DNA from: an uncultured Dorea sp.
GTDB lineage: Bacteria > Bacillota > Clostridia > Lachnospirales > Lachnospiraceae
Direction: 5' to 3'
Length of the DNA stretch: 58,814 nucleotides
Assembly: GCA_910588745.1 (NCBI GenBank)
Contig: CAJURK010000012.1
Location: 1-58,814 of the forward strand
Below the pieces are notes generated by a model. The model was not told where the DNA came from. It did not search any database and saw only the letters and a program-made list of their open reading frames with translations. This document shows positions 42,499 to 49,970 of the stretch, piece after piece; within the stretch, counting starts at the first letter, position 1; each line of letters begins with the position of its first letter. The position numbers and the translations under genes are program-made.

Positions 42499-44261
42499 TA
42501 GTTGTCACCGTCCTTTACTAATTCAATCGCGCCGAATTTACAGAGCTTCTCACAAAGTCCGCACCCGGTACACATTGTATCGTCGATACGGATGGTTCCA
42601 TCTTCTTTCTTTGTCATAGCCGGACAGCCTGGCTTCATACACATACCGCATTTCCTGCACATATCCTCGCGCGCAATATAAAGCGGCTTCTTTTCCTTAC
42701 TCAGCAATACGCAGGGAGACTTGGTAATAATCACCGACACCTGGTCTTTGGCCGTCTCCTCTTTCACTGTCTGTTCGAGCCCGGCAATATCAAACGCATT
42801 CACCACTCTTACGTTGGGAACCCCCATGGCTTTACAAAGCCCTGGAATATCAACCGCATAAGCAGGATCCCCCATCAGTGTTTTTCCGGTTGCCGCATGA
42901 TCCTGATGCCCTGTCATACCCGTGGTAGAATTATCCAGAATCATAACCGTTCCGGACGCATGGTTATATACCATATTTAACAGGGAATTTATGCCTGTAT
43001 GTAAAAATGTAGAATCGCCGATTGCCGCAACCCAATTCCTAATATACTCTCTGCCCTTTGCCTTTTCCATGCCGTGAAGCGTAGAAATGCTTGACCCCAT
43101 ACACATCGTTGTGTCCACGGCGCTAAGGGGCGCCACCGCTCCCAGCGTGTAGCAGCCGATGTCCCCCGCCACATGCATCTTCAGCTTATTCAATACATGG
43201 TATACGCTCCTGTGTGGGCAACCCGGACAAAGGATCGGAGGCCTTCCCGGCGCCTCAGCCGCAACCCCCGACTCTGGATTCTCGCCAAGAATCGCCTGGC
43301 GGATCATATTGGCGCTGTACTCGCCCTGTACCGTAAATATTTCCTTGCCGATGCAGGAAATCCCCCATGCTTTTACTTGTTCCTCAATCACCGGATCTAA
43401 TTCTTCTATAATATAGAGCGTCTCCACCTTAGCGGCAAATTCTTCGATCAGCTTCCTTGGCAGCGGATTCACCATGCCAAGCTTGCAGACCGACGCCTCT
43501 GGCAGCGCTTCTTTTACATACTGATAAGGAATACCGCTGGTAATCACGCCTATTTTTGTATCCTTTAACTCTACCCGGTTGATTGGATGGGCATTCGCTG
43601 CCTCGGCAAGCTCAGCGTTCCGCTTCTCAATCTCCGCATGGCGAAGCTTTGCATTCCCCGGCATCATAACCGTTCTGCGGATATCCTTTACATAGGGTTT
43701 ATCTTCCGGCGTCCGTCGTTCCCCAAGCGCTACGATTCCCTGGGAATGAGCCAGCCTCGTAGTCGTGCGGTAAACAAACGGCCGGTCAAACTGTTCGCTC
43801 AGTTCAAACGCCATCTTTAAGTATTCCTTAGCCTCACTGCTGTCCGACGGCTCCACCACCGGAAGTTTTGCGGCTCTTGCCACCATTCTAGTATCCTGCT
43901 CGTTCTGGGAACTGTAAAGTCCCGGATCATCTGCAACCACAATCACCAGGCCGCCGTTCACTCCCATATAGGAAACGCTGTAAGCCGGGTCGGCCGCCAC
44001 ATTAAAGCCAACATGCTTCATGCAGGACATTGCCCTTGTTCCCGCCAAAGACGCTCCAACCGCCACCTCCGCGGCAACCTTCTCATTGGGAGACCACTCG
44101 CAGTATACGTCGTCTTTATATTGCACCAGATATTCGCTAATCTCGGTACTTGGTGTTCCAGGATATGCGGCAGACACTTTGACGCCTGCCTCGTATGCGC
44201 CCCTGGCAATCGCTTCATTACCGAGCATAATCACTTTCTTTGATTCTGACATCTCTTCCAT
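42498..44261 (-). CDS. iorA: Indolepyruvate ferredoxin oxidoreductase, alpha subunit
   Basis: 587 residues. N-terminal pyrimidine-binding half (MLGNEAIARGAYEAGVKVSAAYPGTPSTEI), C-terminal TPP-binding half (GDIGCYTLGAVAPLSAVDTT, the GDS-NST motif in AAIGDSTFLHTG ... LDNSTTGMTG), and a terminal ferredoxin domain with eight Cys (CRKCGMCMKPGCP, CTGCGLCEKLCKFGA), two 4Fe-4S clusters. It acts on transaminated Trp, Phe and Tyr. The longer frame begins 69 nt earlier; AAAGGAG before 44261 supports that ATG (44252 is also possible). Confidence 0.95.
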   Translation of the reverse strand: MEEMSESKKVIMLGNEAIARGAYEAGVKVSAAYPGTPSTEISEYLVQYKDDVYCEWSPNEKVAAEVAVGASLAGTRAMSCMKHVGFNVAADPAYSVSYMGVNGGLVIVVADDPGLYSSQNEQDTRMVARAAKLPVVEPSDSSEAKEYLKMAFELSEQFDRPFVYRTTTRLAHSQGIVALGERRTPEDKPYVKDIRRTVMMPGNAKLRHAEIEKRNAELAEAANAHPINRVELKDTKIGVITSGIPYQYVKEALPEASVCKLGMVNPLPRKLIEEFAAKVETLYIIEELDPVIEEQVKAWGISCIGKEIFTVQGEYSANMIRQAILGENPESGVAAEAPGRPPILCPGCPHRSVYHVLNKLKMHVAGDIGCYTLGAVAPLSAVDTTMCMGSSISTLHGMEKAKGREYIRNWVAAIGDSTFLHTGINSLLNMVYNHASGTVMILDNSTTGMTGHQDHAATGKTLMGDPAYAVDIPGLCKAMGVPNVRVVNAFDIAGLEQTVKEETAKDQVSVIITKSPCVLLSKEKKPLYIAREDMCRKCGMCMKPGCPAMTKKEDGTIRIDDTMCTGCGLCEKLCKFGAIELVKDGDN

Positions 44262-44322
44262 CCTTTCTCCTTTGGTGATTTTTCTAAATAAAGCAATCAC
44301 GTATTTAAGTATAACACAACAC

Positions 44323-44352
44323 TTTCGCAAATTAAAGCATTAAGTTGCGAAA
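44323..44352. promoter_or_regulatory. Inverted repeat upstream of iorA
   Basis: TTTCGCAA and TTGCGAAA are perfect 8-bp arms 14 nt apart, about 62-91 nt before the iorA start, overlapping AT-rich promoter-like DNA (TTGCGA, 17 nt, TAAATA on the minus strand). Candidate operator for the ior module. Confidence 0.5.
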
Positions 44353-44416
44353 AATTAAATTTATTGCAATTCCGCATTGCTGTCTACTCATTTCCAAGGA
44401 GCCAGAAAACAAATCC

Positions 44417-44980
44417 TTATCTCTTCCATACAAATACAGGTGTCGGCGGATGATTTTTCCGATTATAATATTCATTCACAATCACCGTATATTCCTTCGG
44501 CGGCAGTTCTCTCAAATATGCCAGAAGCATCTCTTTTTCTTCAAACCCGGTATCTCCCCCGCTGTAGATGCAAAGGCTCATCATTCCGCCATGCTCCAGC
44601 AGGGAAAGCCCGGACTCTACCGCCAAAAGGCTGGTCTTCGCTTTTGTAGCAATTTCGTGATCTCCACCGGGCAGATACCCGAAATTAAAGCAGATAAGGC
44701 TGATCGACTCCTTTTTCGCATACTTCGTCATATGCTCATGCCCGTCCAGAAGCAGCCTGACATTTCCTCTGATTCCATGGCTGTCAAGAAGCTCTTTCGT
44801 ATGTTCCAACGCCTGCTCCTGTATATCAAATGCAAGAACCTCTCCCTTTTCTCCCGCAAGTTCACACAATAACAGTGTGTCATGCCCATTTCCCATCGTC
44901 GCATCAATATATCGGCCGCCTTTCTTCGCCTGGGAACGGACAACCTCATGGCACCAGTGCGTAATCTGTGAATTGTCCAT
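44417..44980 (-). CDS. mnmM: tRNA (mnm5s2U34) methyltransferase MnmM-like (YtqB family)
   Basis: 187-residue class I SAM methyltransferase. SAM site YIDATMGNGHDTLLLCELAGEKGEVLAFDIQ, catalytic-type NFGYLPGG, and the C-terminal VNEYYNRKNHPPTPVFVWKR match the rRNA_methylase/YtqB family, whose Bacillus member methylates the wobble uridine of certain tRNAs. The assignment rests on these motifs. It starts 2 nt after the stop of the SEDS-like gene and is in the same transcript. Confidence 0.85.
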   Translation of the reverse strand: MDNSQITHWCHEVVRSQAKKGGRYIDATMGNGHDTLLLCELAGEKGEVLAFDIQEQALEHTKELLDSHGIRGNVRLLLDGHEHMTKYAKKESISLICFNFGYLPGGDHEIATKAKTSLLAVESGLSLLEHGGMMSLCIYSGGDTGFEEKEMLLAYLRELPPKEYTVIVNEYYNRKNHPPTPVFVWKR

Positions 44981-44982
44981 AA

Positions 44983-46365
44983 TTATCCCCGCCCTTTCTC
45001 ACATTGCACGTACACTGGCAGCGTTTTCCTGGTTCTGATCTCGGATACTACATTTTCATACCGGTAAATACTTAACAATATTCCCAGCAGGATATAGTTA
45101 ATAATAGCTGTACTTCTTCCATATCCAAGAAACGGGCAGTAAGACGTCCCTGACAGAATCAGTCCCATATTCCCCATTATATATAGAAACAACTGTAGCA
45201 GAAACACCGTACTGCATCCCGTTCCCATAATCATCCCAAGCTGATTTTTCTGTTTCAGAGACATTTGGAAAAAGCGTATGAACAGGAGCGCAATCCCACC
45301 AGCAAGAACCACCGCCGCCAATATTCCATAAAATGCGCAAACCAGACTTAACGTATAATCGCCGGGCTGCATGATCCCTTCCGCATCTTTCACAAATTCC
45401 GCCTTTGTGCCAAGCAGCACGCTTCCGGAAAGGAGATTCCTCATCATGACTGTCGTAGAAGTAACTCCGGTTTTCAGAATAAATGGCTCTGAAAACGCAT
45501 GCAAACGAGCCGCCTGATAAGGCGCTCCCCAGTATCTTATATAACAAATCCAACCATAAATGAAAATTGCCGTTCCACCCCACAATCCTGCAGCCGTCAG
45601 TATTTTCGGAACCAGAAACCAGTCCTTACAGACCGCGATTGTCAGCATAATTAGATACGTTCCCCCTAAAATCACAACAATCATCATACTGCCATCCTTC
45701 AGCGGAATCAGGAGGGATGGCATCATCCACAGTATCCCTGCTAAAATCCCGCGGTAACCCTGCCCCCGATACTGATACAGCACCGCCCCATACAGCGGCA
45801 GAAACAAAAAACATACTATACGGACTGATATTGCGCTGTTTACAAAGTAGAAATAGTTCGCTCCATTCACAGATCTCGCATAAAAGGCCAATAGGAACCC
45901 GATTCCTACGCATCCTAACACCATCAGCAGTTTTGCATGCTTCCCGATTCTGGTATAATCCAGATAACAGACCCCAATCATTACGCCCCAGCCTATCGCG
46001 TGAATCAACAAATATTTGGGTGCGCCTCCGGGTATCCAGGCCGAATATGTATTCATAGAATCCGGCATGCTGTTTGTGAGGATATATTGCAGAATAAAAG
46101 TTACCAGGCTAAGCAAGATAATGCCCCCAATGCTCTTCCAGGCCATTTTCGGCCTGTGGATTTCATCCATCCTATTCCCTGTCTCCACCGGATCCCCCAT
46201 TTCACAGACCGCCGCTTCTTCCGCCTCGGAAGCTTCCATCCCCTGCGCCCGGCAATATTCTGCCTGATCCTCAATGTGCGCTGCAAGTTCCCTTCTTACG
46301 CCCTCTCTGGCCTGCTTACATCGAATCTGTTCTTCTACAATATTCAAATACTCTTCTTTCTTCAT
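44983..46365 (-). CDS. SEDS-family (FtsW/RodA/SpoVE-like) membrane protein with N-terminal HAAS-like domain
   Basis: 460 residues. Residues ~1-70 are a soluble helical domain (MKKEEYLNIVEEQIRCKQAREGVRRELAAHIEDQ, EEAAVCEMGDPVETGNRMDEIH) of the kind found with PadR regulators. About ten membrane helices follow. The last part (GTSYCPFLGYGRSTAIINYILLGILLSI) resembles the SEDS C-terminal signature, and PGDYTLSLVCAFYG places an Asp where SEDS glycosyltransferases have their catalytic one. It may polymerise lipid-linked sugars. The ATG at 46365 overlaps the padR stop (ATGA) with GGAGG upstream. Confidence 0.8.
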   Translation of the reverse strand: MKKEEYLNIVEEQIRCKQAREGVRRELAAHIEDQAEYCRAQGMEASEAEEAAVCEMGDPVETGNRMDEIHRPKMAWKSIGGIILLSLVTFILQYILTNSMPDSMNTYSAWIPGGAPKYLLIHAIGWGVMIGVCYLDYTRIGKHAKLLMVLGCVGIGFLLAFYARSVNGANYFYFVNSAISVRIVCFLFLPLYGAVLYQYRGQGYRGILAGILWMMPSLLIPLKDGSMMIVVILGGTYLIMLTIAVCKDWFLVPKILTAAGLWGGTAIFIYGWICYIRYWGAPYQAARLHAFSEPFILKTGVTSTTVMMRNLLSGSVLLGTKAEFVKDAEGIMQPGDYTLSLVCAFYGILAAVVLAGGIALLFIRFFQMSLKQKNQLGMIMGTGCSTVFLLQLFLYIMGNMGLILSGTSYCPFLGYGRSTAIINYILLGILLSIYRYENVVSEIRTRKTLPVYVQCEKGRG

Positions 46366-46700
46366 ACCGGAACACCTCCTATATTCAGCACCTGTAAAAT
46401 CGCCTCCGAATACGCCTTCCACTCTTCTTTCTTCTCGGCAAGCATCTGTTCTCCTCCTTTGGTCAGGCTATAATACTTTCTAATTTTACCTCCGGCCTCC
46501 TTCTCGTACACCTTTAGCATCTGCTTCTCCGTTAGGCTGTGAAGCAGCGGATACAGTGTCCCCGCTTTCAGCTCAAAAACATTCTTGGAACGCTCCCGGA
46601 GCGTCTCAATCATCTCATATCCATACATATCCTTCTCGGACAGCAGGCGAAGAAGAAGCATCGTCGTGCTTCCTGACACCAGGCTTTTATCAACTGTCAT
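46362..46700 (-). CDS. PadR-family transcriptional regulator
   Basis: 112-residue winged-helix repressor. MLLLRLLSEKDMYGYEMIETLRER, FELKAGTLYPLLHSLTEKQML and KIRKYYSLTKGGEQMLAEKKEEW are the family core. It is coupled to the SEDS-like gene and its own promoter carries two 22-bp repeats, so autoregulation is likely. GGAGG lies before the ATG. Confidence 0.93.
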   Translation of the reverse strand: MTVDKSLVSGSTTMLLLRLLSEKDMYGYEMIETLRERSKNVFELKAGTLYPLLHSLTEKQMLKVYEKEAGGKIRKYYSLTKGGEQMLAEKKEEWKAYSEAILQVLNIGGVPV

Positions 46701-46715
46701 GTTTCCAACCTCCTT

Positions 46716-46776
46716 TTTTATATCGACTATCTATATATCTTTTCTTCATTTTATATCGGTCGTCTATATATGTCAA
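46716..46776 (-). promoter_or_regulatory. padR promoter with two tandem 22-bp operator-like repeats
   Basis: Minus strand TTGACA (46776-46771), 17-nt spacer, TAAAAT (46753-46748). Two direct repeats, TATATAGA-4 nt-CGATATAAAA, lie at 46749-46770 (filling the promoter spacer) and 46716-46737, 33 bp apart (about three helical turns). Probable PadR sites. Confidence 0.8.
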
Positions 46777-46833
46777 GTTTTTTTCATGAGCTTAGCCTAT
46801 TGATTTCCGCTTCGAATTAGCGTATGATGTTAC

Positions 46834-47058
46834 AATAAATGGGGACAGCTTCTTTTGAGCGTATTTGAAAATTACTGCCGGCAAGCGCCCGGTGCAATCT
46901 GTATAGAATCCTAGCCAAACAAAGAGCGCACCGCAGTTTGCGCGGCTGGCATTTGGCACAAAGGTACCGTAAAGCAGGATGTGCAGGGGCAGGCAGGTAC
47001 AAATTTTCCAACAAACTCGATAAAGGAGCAGAATATTGTGCGGCCAGCACAATTTATT
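46834..47058. repeat. About 225-bp imperfect hairpin upstream of the J-domain gene
   Basis: The stretch 46777-47076 has no gene. AATAAAT/ATTTATT at the ends, then GAAAATT-ACTGCC paired with GGCAGGTAC-AAATTTTC, and inner GCCAAA/TTTGGC and GCGCACC/GCGCGGC-type pairs make a nearly full-length imperfect palindrome. It starts with GGGGACAG, similar to the hairpin at 47821. MITE-like element or structured leader. Confidence 0.6.
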
Positions 47059-47076
47059 AAGGGGAGATAGATTATT

Positions 47077-47784
47077 ATGAACGACTGTACATATTACGAT
47101 TTACTTGGCGTGCCGATGGACGCCACAGATGAAGAAATTAATAGCGCCAAGAATTTTCTTGTCAAAAAACTGCATCCTGACGCTAATATAGACTGCGATT
47201 ACGATACTACAACCTATATCCAGAATATACTCTATGCATATAAGATTCTCAGCAGTCCGGAGCAGCGCCGCGTCTATGACCGGCGTATCCGTAACCCAAT
47301 CCGCAGAGAAACGTCCGCCGAACGCTCAGGCAGTTCCGACTATCGGGGGCCTCTGTCGCCGAACTTCGCTCCGTTCTGGGAAGCTGCCAACAAGCTAAAC
47401 GAACTGGTTGCCTCCGGATTTCAAATGCTGCATGATAAATCCGCACACAGCAACCCGGTAATCCGAAAGCTGTCCGGCAGAAAAAAACCGGAGGAAGAAC
47501 ACGCCGAACAACTGGCGGAACTTGCAAAGGAAGCTGAGATCCATGTAAAAGTCTTAGAATCCAGCGGTATTCCGAAAAAATACTGGTGTTCCCACGCCAT
47601 GAACTGGATGCTGTTCCAGTGGAGCCAGAACCGGGAATTTGCCTACGCTATGCTCTGCGTTATGTACGACAGCTATCTGGACGACAGAAAAACCGCCGCC
47701 GAAAAGAAGCAGATCCTGAACGACACTGCTCTGTTTCTCAATACCTTAGACAAAATCGTATCCTGCCGTACCCAGGCCGGTTAA
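47077..47784 (+). CDS. J-domain protein of unknown role
   Basis: 235 residues. Residues 1-70 are a J domain with the HPD motif (VKKLHPDANID) and the usual helices (TYYDLLGVPMDATDEEINSAKNFL, YKILSSPEQRRVYDRR). The rest is unrelated to DnaJ: a short basic linker and a helical region (EEEHAEQLAELAKEAEIHVKVLESSGIPKKYW, FAYAMLCVMYDSYLDDRKTAAEKK). It would recruit DnaK to an unknown client. AAGGGGAGA precedes the ATG. Long hairpins flank the gene on both sides. Confidence 0.88.
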   Translation: MNDCTYYDLLGVPMDATDEEINSAKNFLVKKLHPDANIDCDYDTTTYIQNILYAYKILSSPEQRRVYDRRIRNPIRRETSAERSGSSDYRGPLSPNFAPFWEAANKLNELVASGFQMLHDKSAHSNPVIRKLSGRKKPEEEHAEQLAELAKEAEIHVKVLESSGIPKKYWCSHAMNWMLFQWSQNREFAYAMLCVMYDSYLDDRKTAAEKKQILNDTALFLNTLDKIVSCRTQAG

Positions 47785-47820
47785 CTCCAGCCCCGGTATT
47801 CTTACCCTCAGCCAGATTAA

Positions 47821-47960
47821 GGGGACGCACGGTTTTGCACCACAGATTTGCGATTCTTGGGCGTTACTGCCTTTCAGCGTATGCCCAGCGCCCTGCAGAA
47901 TCGCAAATCTAAGACGCAAAATCCAATTTATATCCAATAGGATGCGCATCTTGTGTCCCG
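47821..47960. repeat. 140-bp hairpin element with GGGGAC / GTCCC ends
   Basis: Perfect 14-bp arms AGATTTGCGATTCT (47844-47857) and AGAATCGCAAATCT (47897-47910), inner GGGCG/CGCCC, outer TTTTGC/GCAAAA and end pairs GGGGACGCA ... TTGTGTCCC. Such GGGGAC-ended hairpins resemble repeats mobilised by IS200-type (RAYT) transposases. Lies between convergent genes. Confidence 0.6.
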
Positions 47961-47989
47961 GACGCCATATTTTGTATATAGCCTTCCCA

Positions 47990-48538
47990 TCACTGTACGT
48001 GGAAAAACCATTCAAACACCGGATTCCCGCCATATATTCCAAAAGCCATTCCCATACATAAAAACGGACCCATTGGAAAGTGTTCTTTTCTGCCAAGCTT
48101 CCCTAACGCCAGCATGCATAATCCCCAGGCTCCTCCTAAAACGATGCCTGCCGCCGCCGATACAACCGCCGCTTTCCATCCCAGAAACAGGCCGCAGACA
48201 GCCGTAAGCTTGATATCTCCTCCTCCAATAGCTCCCGGGACTGCCAGAGCAATCACAAGAAACGGCGCGCTGACGCAAAAAAATCCTAACGCCCTGGAAA
48301 AAAACAACGGTTCCGGCTCGAGCAAGCAGGCTGTGGCTGCAAGGCCCAACATCAAAAGCTGCCATTGATCTGCTATTTTCATATCCCGCATATCCTGGCG
48401 CCCCGCCAGAATAAGCACGGTCAGAAACGAAATATCCAAAACGGCCGCGGGAAAAATTACTGAAACGCTTCCCATACCGCCGCCTGCAAAAAATGCAGAC
48501 AGCATGAGAACTAGATATATCCCATCGTACTTTTTCAT
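47990..48538 (-). CDS. A24-family prepilin-type peptidase
   Basis: 182-residue integral membrane aspartyl protease. The two catalytic Asp motifs are in GRQDMRDMKIADQW and AIGGGDIKLTAVCGLFLGWK, spaced as in CpaA/TadV-type peptidases. Six or so membrane helices. The frame is open for 34 more codons upstream (to a TTG at 48640, without a well-placed ribosome site); the ATG at 48538 is preferred but not certain. No pilin or secretion genes are nearby. Confidence 0.85.
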   Translation of the reverse strand: MKKYDGIYLVLMLSAFFAGGGMGSVSVIFPAAVLDISFLTVLILAGRQDMRDMKIADQWQLLMLGLAATACLLEPEPLFFSRALGFFCVSAPFLVIALAVPGAIGGGDIKLTAVCGLFLGWKAAVVSAAAGIVLGGAWGLCMLALGKLGRKEHFPMGPFLCMGMAFGIYGGNPVFEWFFHVQ

Positions 48539-49056
48539 CTTTACCTTTCTGCCGCTAAATAATGTTAGCGGAAGCGGAAAACTATGGGAGCGCAGATCAG
48601 TAAAAGCCGCAGCAAACATTCCAAACTGAAACAGAGCCAAATTTGTAATATTCCTTGTGATTCCTCCTTTCGCTCCTCCGGAGAAAAGCGCCTTCCAGGC
48701 ATATGGAGGCGAAACTGTCTTGTCTCTCTGGTTCCCATAATGATATTATATCAGCAAACAATTGGAAATGCAATCGAAACATTAAGAACTCATATGTCGT
48801 TGTTAGCTTTGGGGTTACTGTTCATACATCACCTACCGGACGCGGACTGAATCAGGAGCACGCTTCGCGATGCACAGAAATCGCAAAAAGATGCGATTCC
48901 GCGCTGAAAAACTCGGGATTTCCGCACAAAATGTACGGAAACACCTCGCGGAACAATGGGGTGCGAACGGTAACTAGCTTTGCATCATAATAAATGTTGC
49001 ATACTATGAAACAGCAGATTCAACCTGTGTCCTCTTACATGGAGTCAAACTGTAAC
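48539..49056. other. 518-nt gene-free stretch
   Basis: Holds GGAGG-containing leader DNA of the peptidase gene, a TATAAT-containing AT-rich segment near 48745, and the structured palindrome at 48814-48974. I see no credible coding region. Confidence 0.6.
48814..48974. repeat. 161-bp structured palindrome (GTTACTGTTC ... GAACGGTAAC)
   Basis: End arms GTTACTGTTC and GAACGGTAAC (one mismatch) enclose further hairpins, e.g. TTTCCG/CGGAAA (48918-48942). The left arm matches the copies at 4186 and 14480. Confidence 0.55.
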
Positions 49057-49929
49057 TTATGCCTTTTTTCTGTTATTATAAAGAAACATTACCACTGCCA
49101 TCGTACAGATTACCGCATACCCCAGCCAACTCAAGGCATCGGGTATCTGTCCAAAAACAGCAAAACCCAGTCCCGCCGCAAAAATCACCTGCGAATAATC
49201 ATATACCGATATCTCCCTGGCCGGAGCATAACTATAAGCCGCTGTAATTGTAAACTGCCCGCCTGCCGCCGCCAGTCCGGCGCCCAACAGCATCAAAAGC
49301 TGTTCCGCCGACATATGATGATAGCCAAAGACTAGAAACGGCAGCGTAGCCAGACAGGAAAATCCGGAAAAAAAGCAAACGATCAAGGCTCCCTTTTCGC
49401 CGTGCAGCGTGGCCTTCCGCACGTAGGTATATGCAATTCCCGCTCCAAGCCCGCCAACCAGTCCTGCCAAGGACGGCACAAGCGCCATATTGGAAAAGGT
49501 TGGCTTAATCACCAGGAGGCTTCCTAAAAAAGCCCCTGCCACGCACAGCCCCTGTGGAATATCCACCTTTTCCTTCAGTACAAAATAGCTGCAGAGTACC
49601 GCAAAAAACGGCGACATTTTATTCAGCATGGAAGCATCCGACAGAACCAGGCGGTCAATGGCATAGTAATTACACAAGATGCCAACCGTTCCGCAGGCCG
49701 AACGGATCAGCAAGTATTTTAGATTCTCTTTCCTGCACCGGAAAGGAATCCTACTCTTCTTCATCATAACCAGGGCAAATACGAGAGCCACCACATTTCT
49801 AAAAAAGCTCTTTTGAATGGAAGGCAGATCTCCCGCCGCCCTTACAAATACGTTCATGAGAGTAAAGCAAAAGGCCGAACACACAATATAAATAATTCCT
49901 TTATACCGTTTATTTTCCACACCAAACAC
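49057..49929 (-). CDS. EamA-type (DMT superfamily) transporter
   Basis: 290-residue membrane protein with ten helices in two EamA repeats (GIIYIVCSAFCFTLMNVFVRAAGDLPSIQKSFFRNV; second half starting near SLAGLVGGLGAGIAYTYVRKA). The characteristic YYAIDRLVLSDASMLNKMSPFFAVLCSYFVLKEK is present. Substrate (metabolite or amino acid export) unknown. It lies 41 nt after polC on the same strand. Confidence 0.92.
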   Translation of the reverse strand: MFGVENKRYKGIIYIVCSAFCFTLMNVFVRAAGDLPSIQKSFFRNVVALVFALVMMKKSRIPFRCRKENLKYLLIRSACGTVGILCNYYAIDRLVLSDASMLNKMSPFFAVLCSYFVLKEKVDIPQGLCVAGAFLGSLLVIKPTFSNMALVPSLAGLVGGLGAGIAYTYVRKATLHGEKGALIVCFFSGFSCLATLPFLVFGYHHMSAEQLLMLLGAGLAAAGGQFTITAAYSYAPAREISVYDYSQVIFAAGLGFAVFGQIPDALSWLGYAVICTMAVVMFLYNNRKKA

Positions 49930-49970
49930 CTCAACGATTCCATTATTCTTAAGCCGCTCTTCCCTCCCTA

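Noticed and set aside
46792..47052. Minus-strand 86-codon frame upstream of the J-domain gene
   Set aside because: The DNA is an imperfect palindrome; the Cys/Leu-rich translation has no ribosome site and no family.
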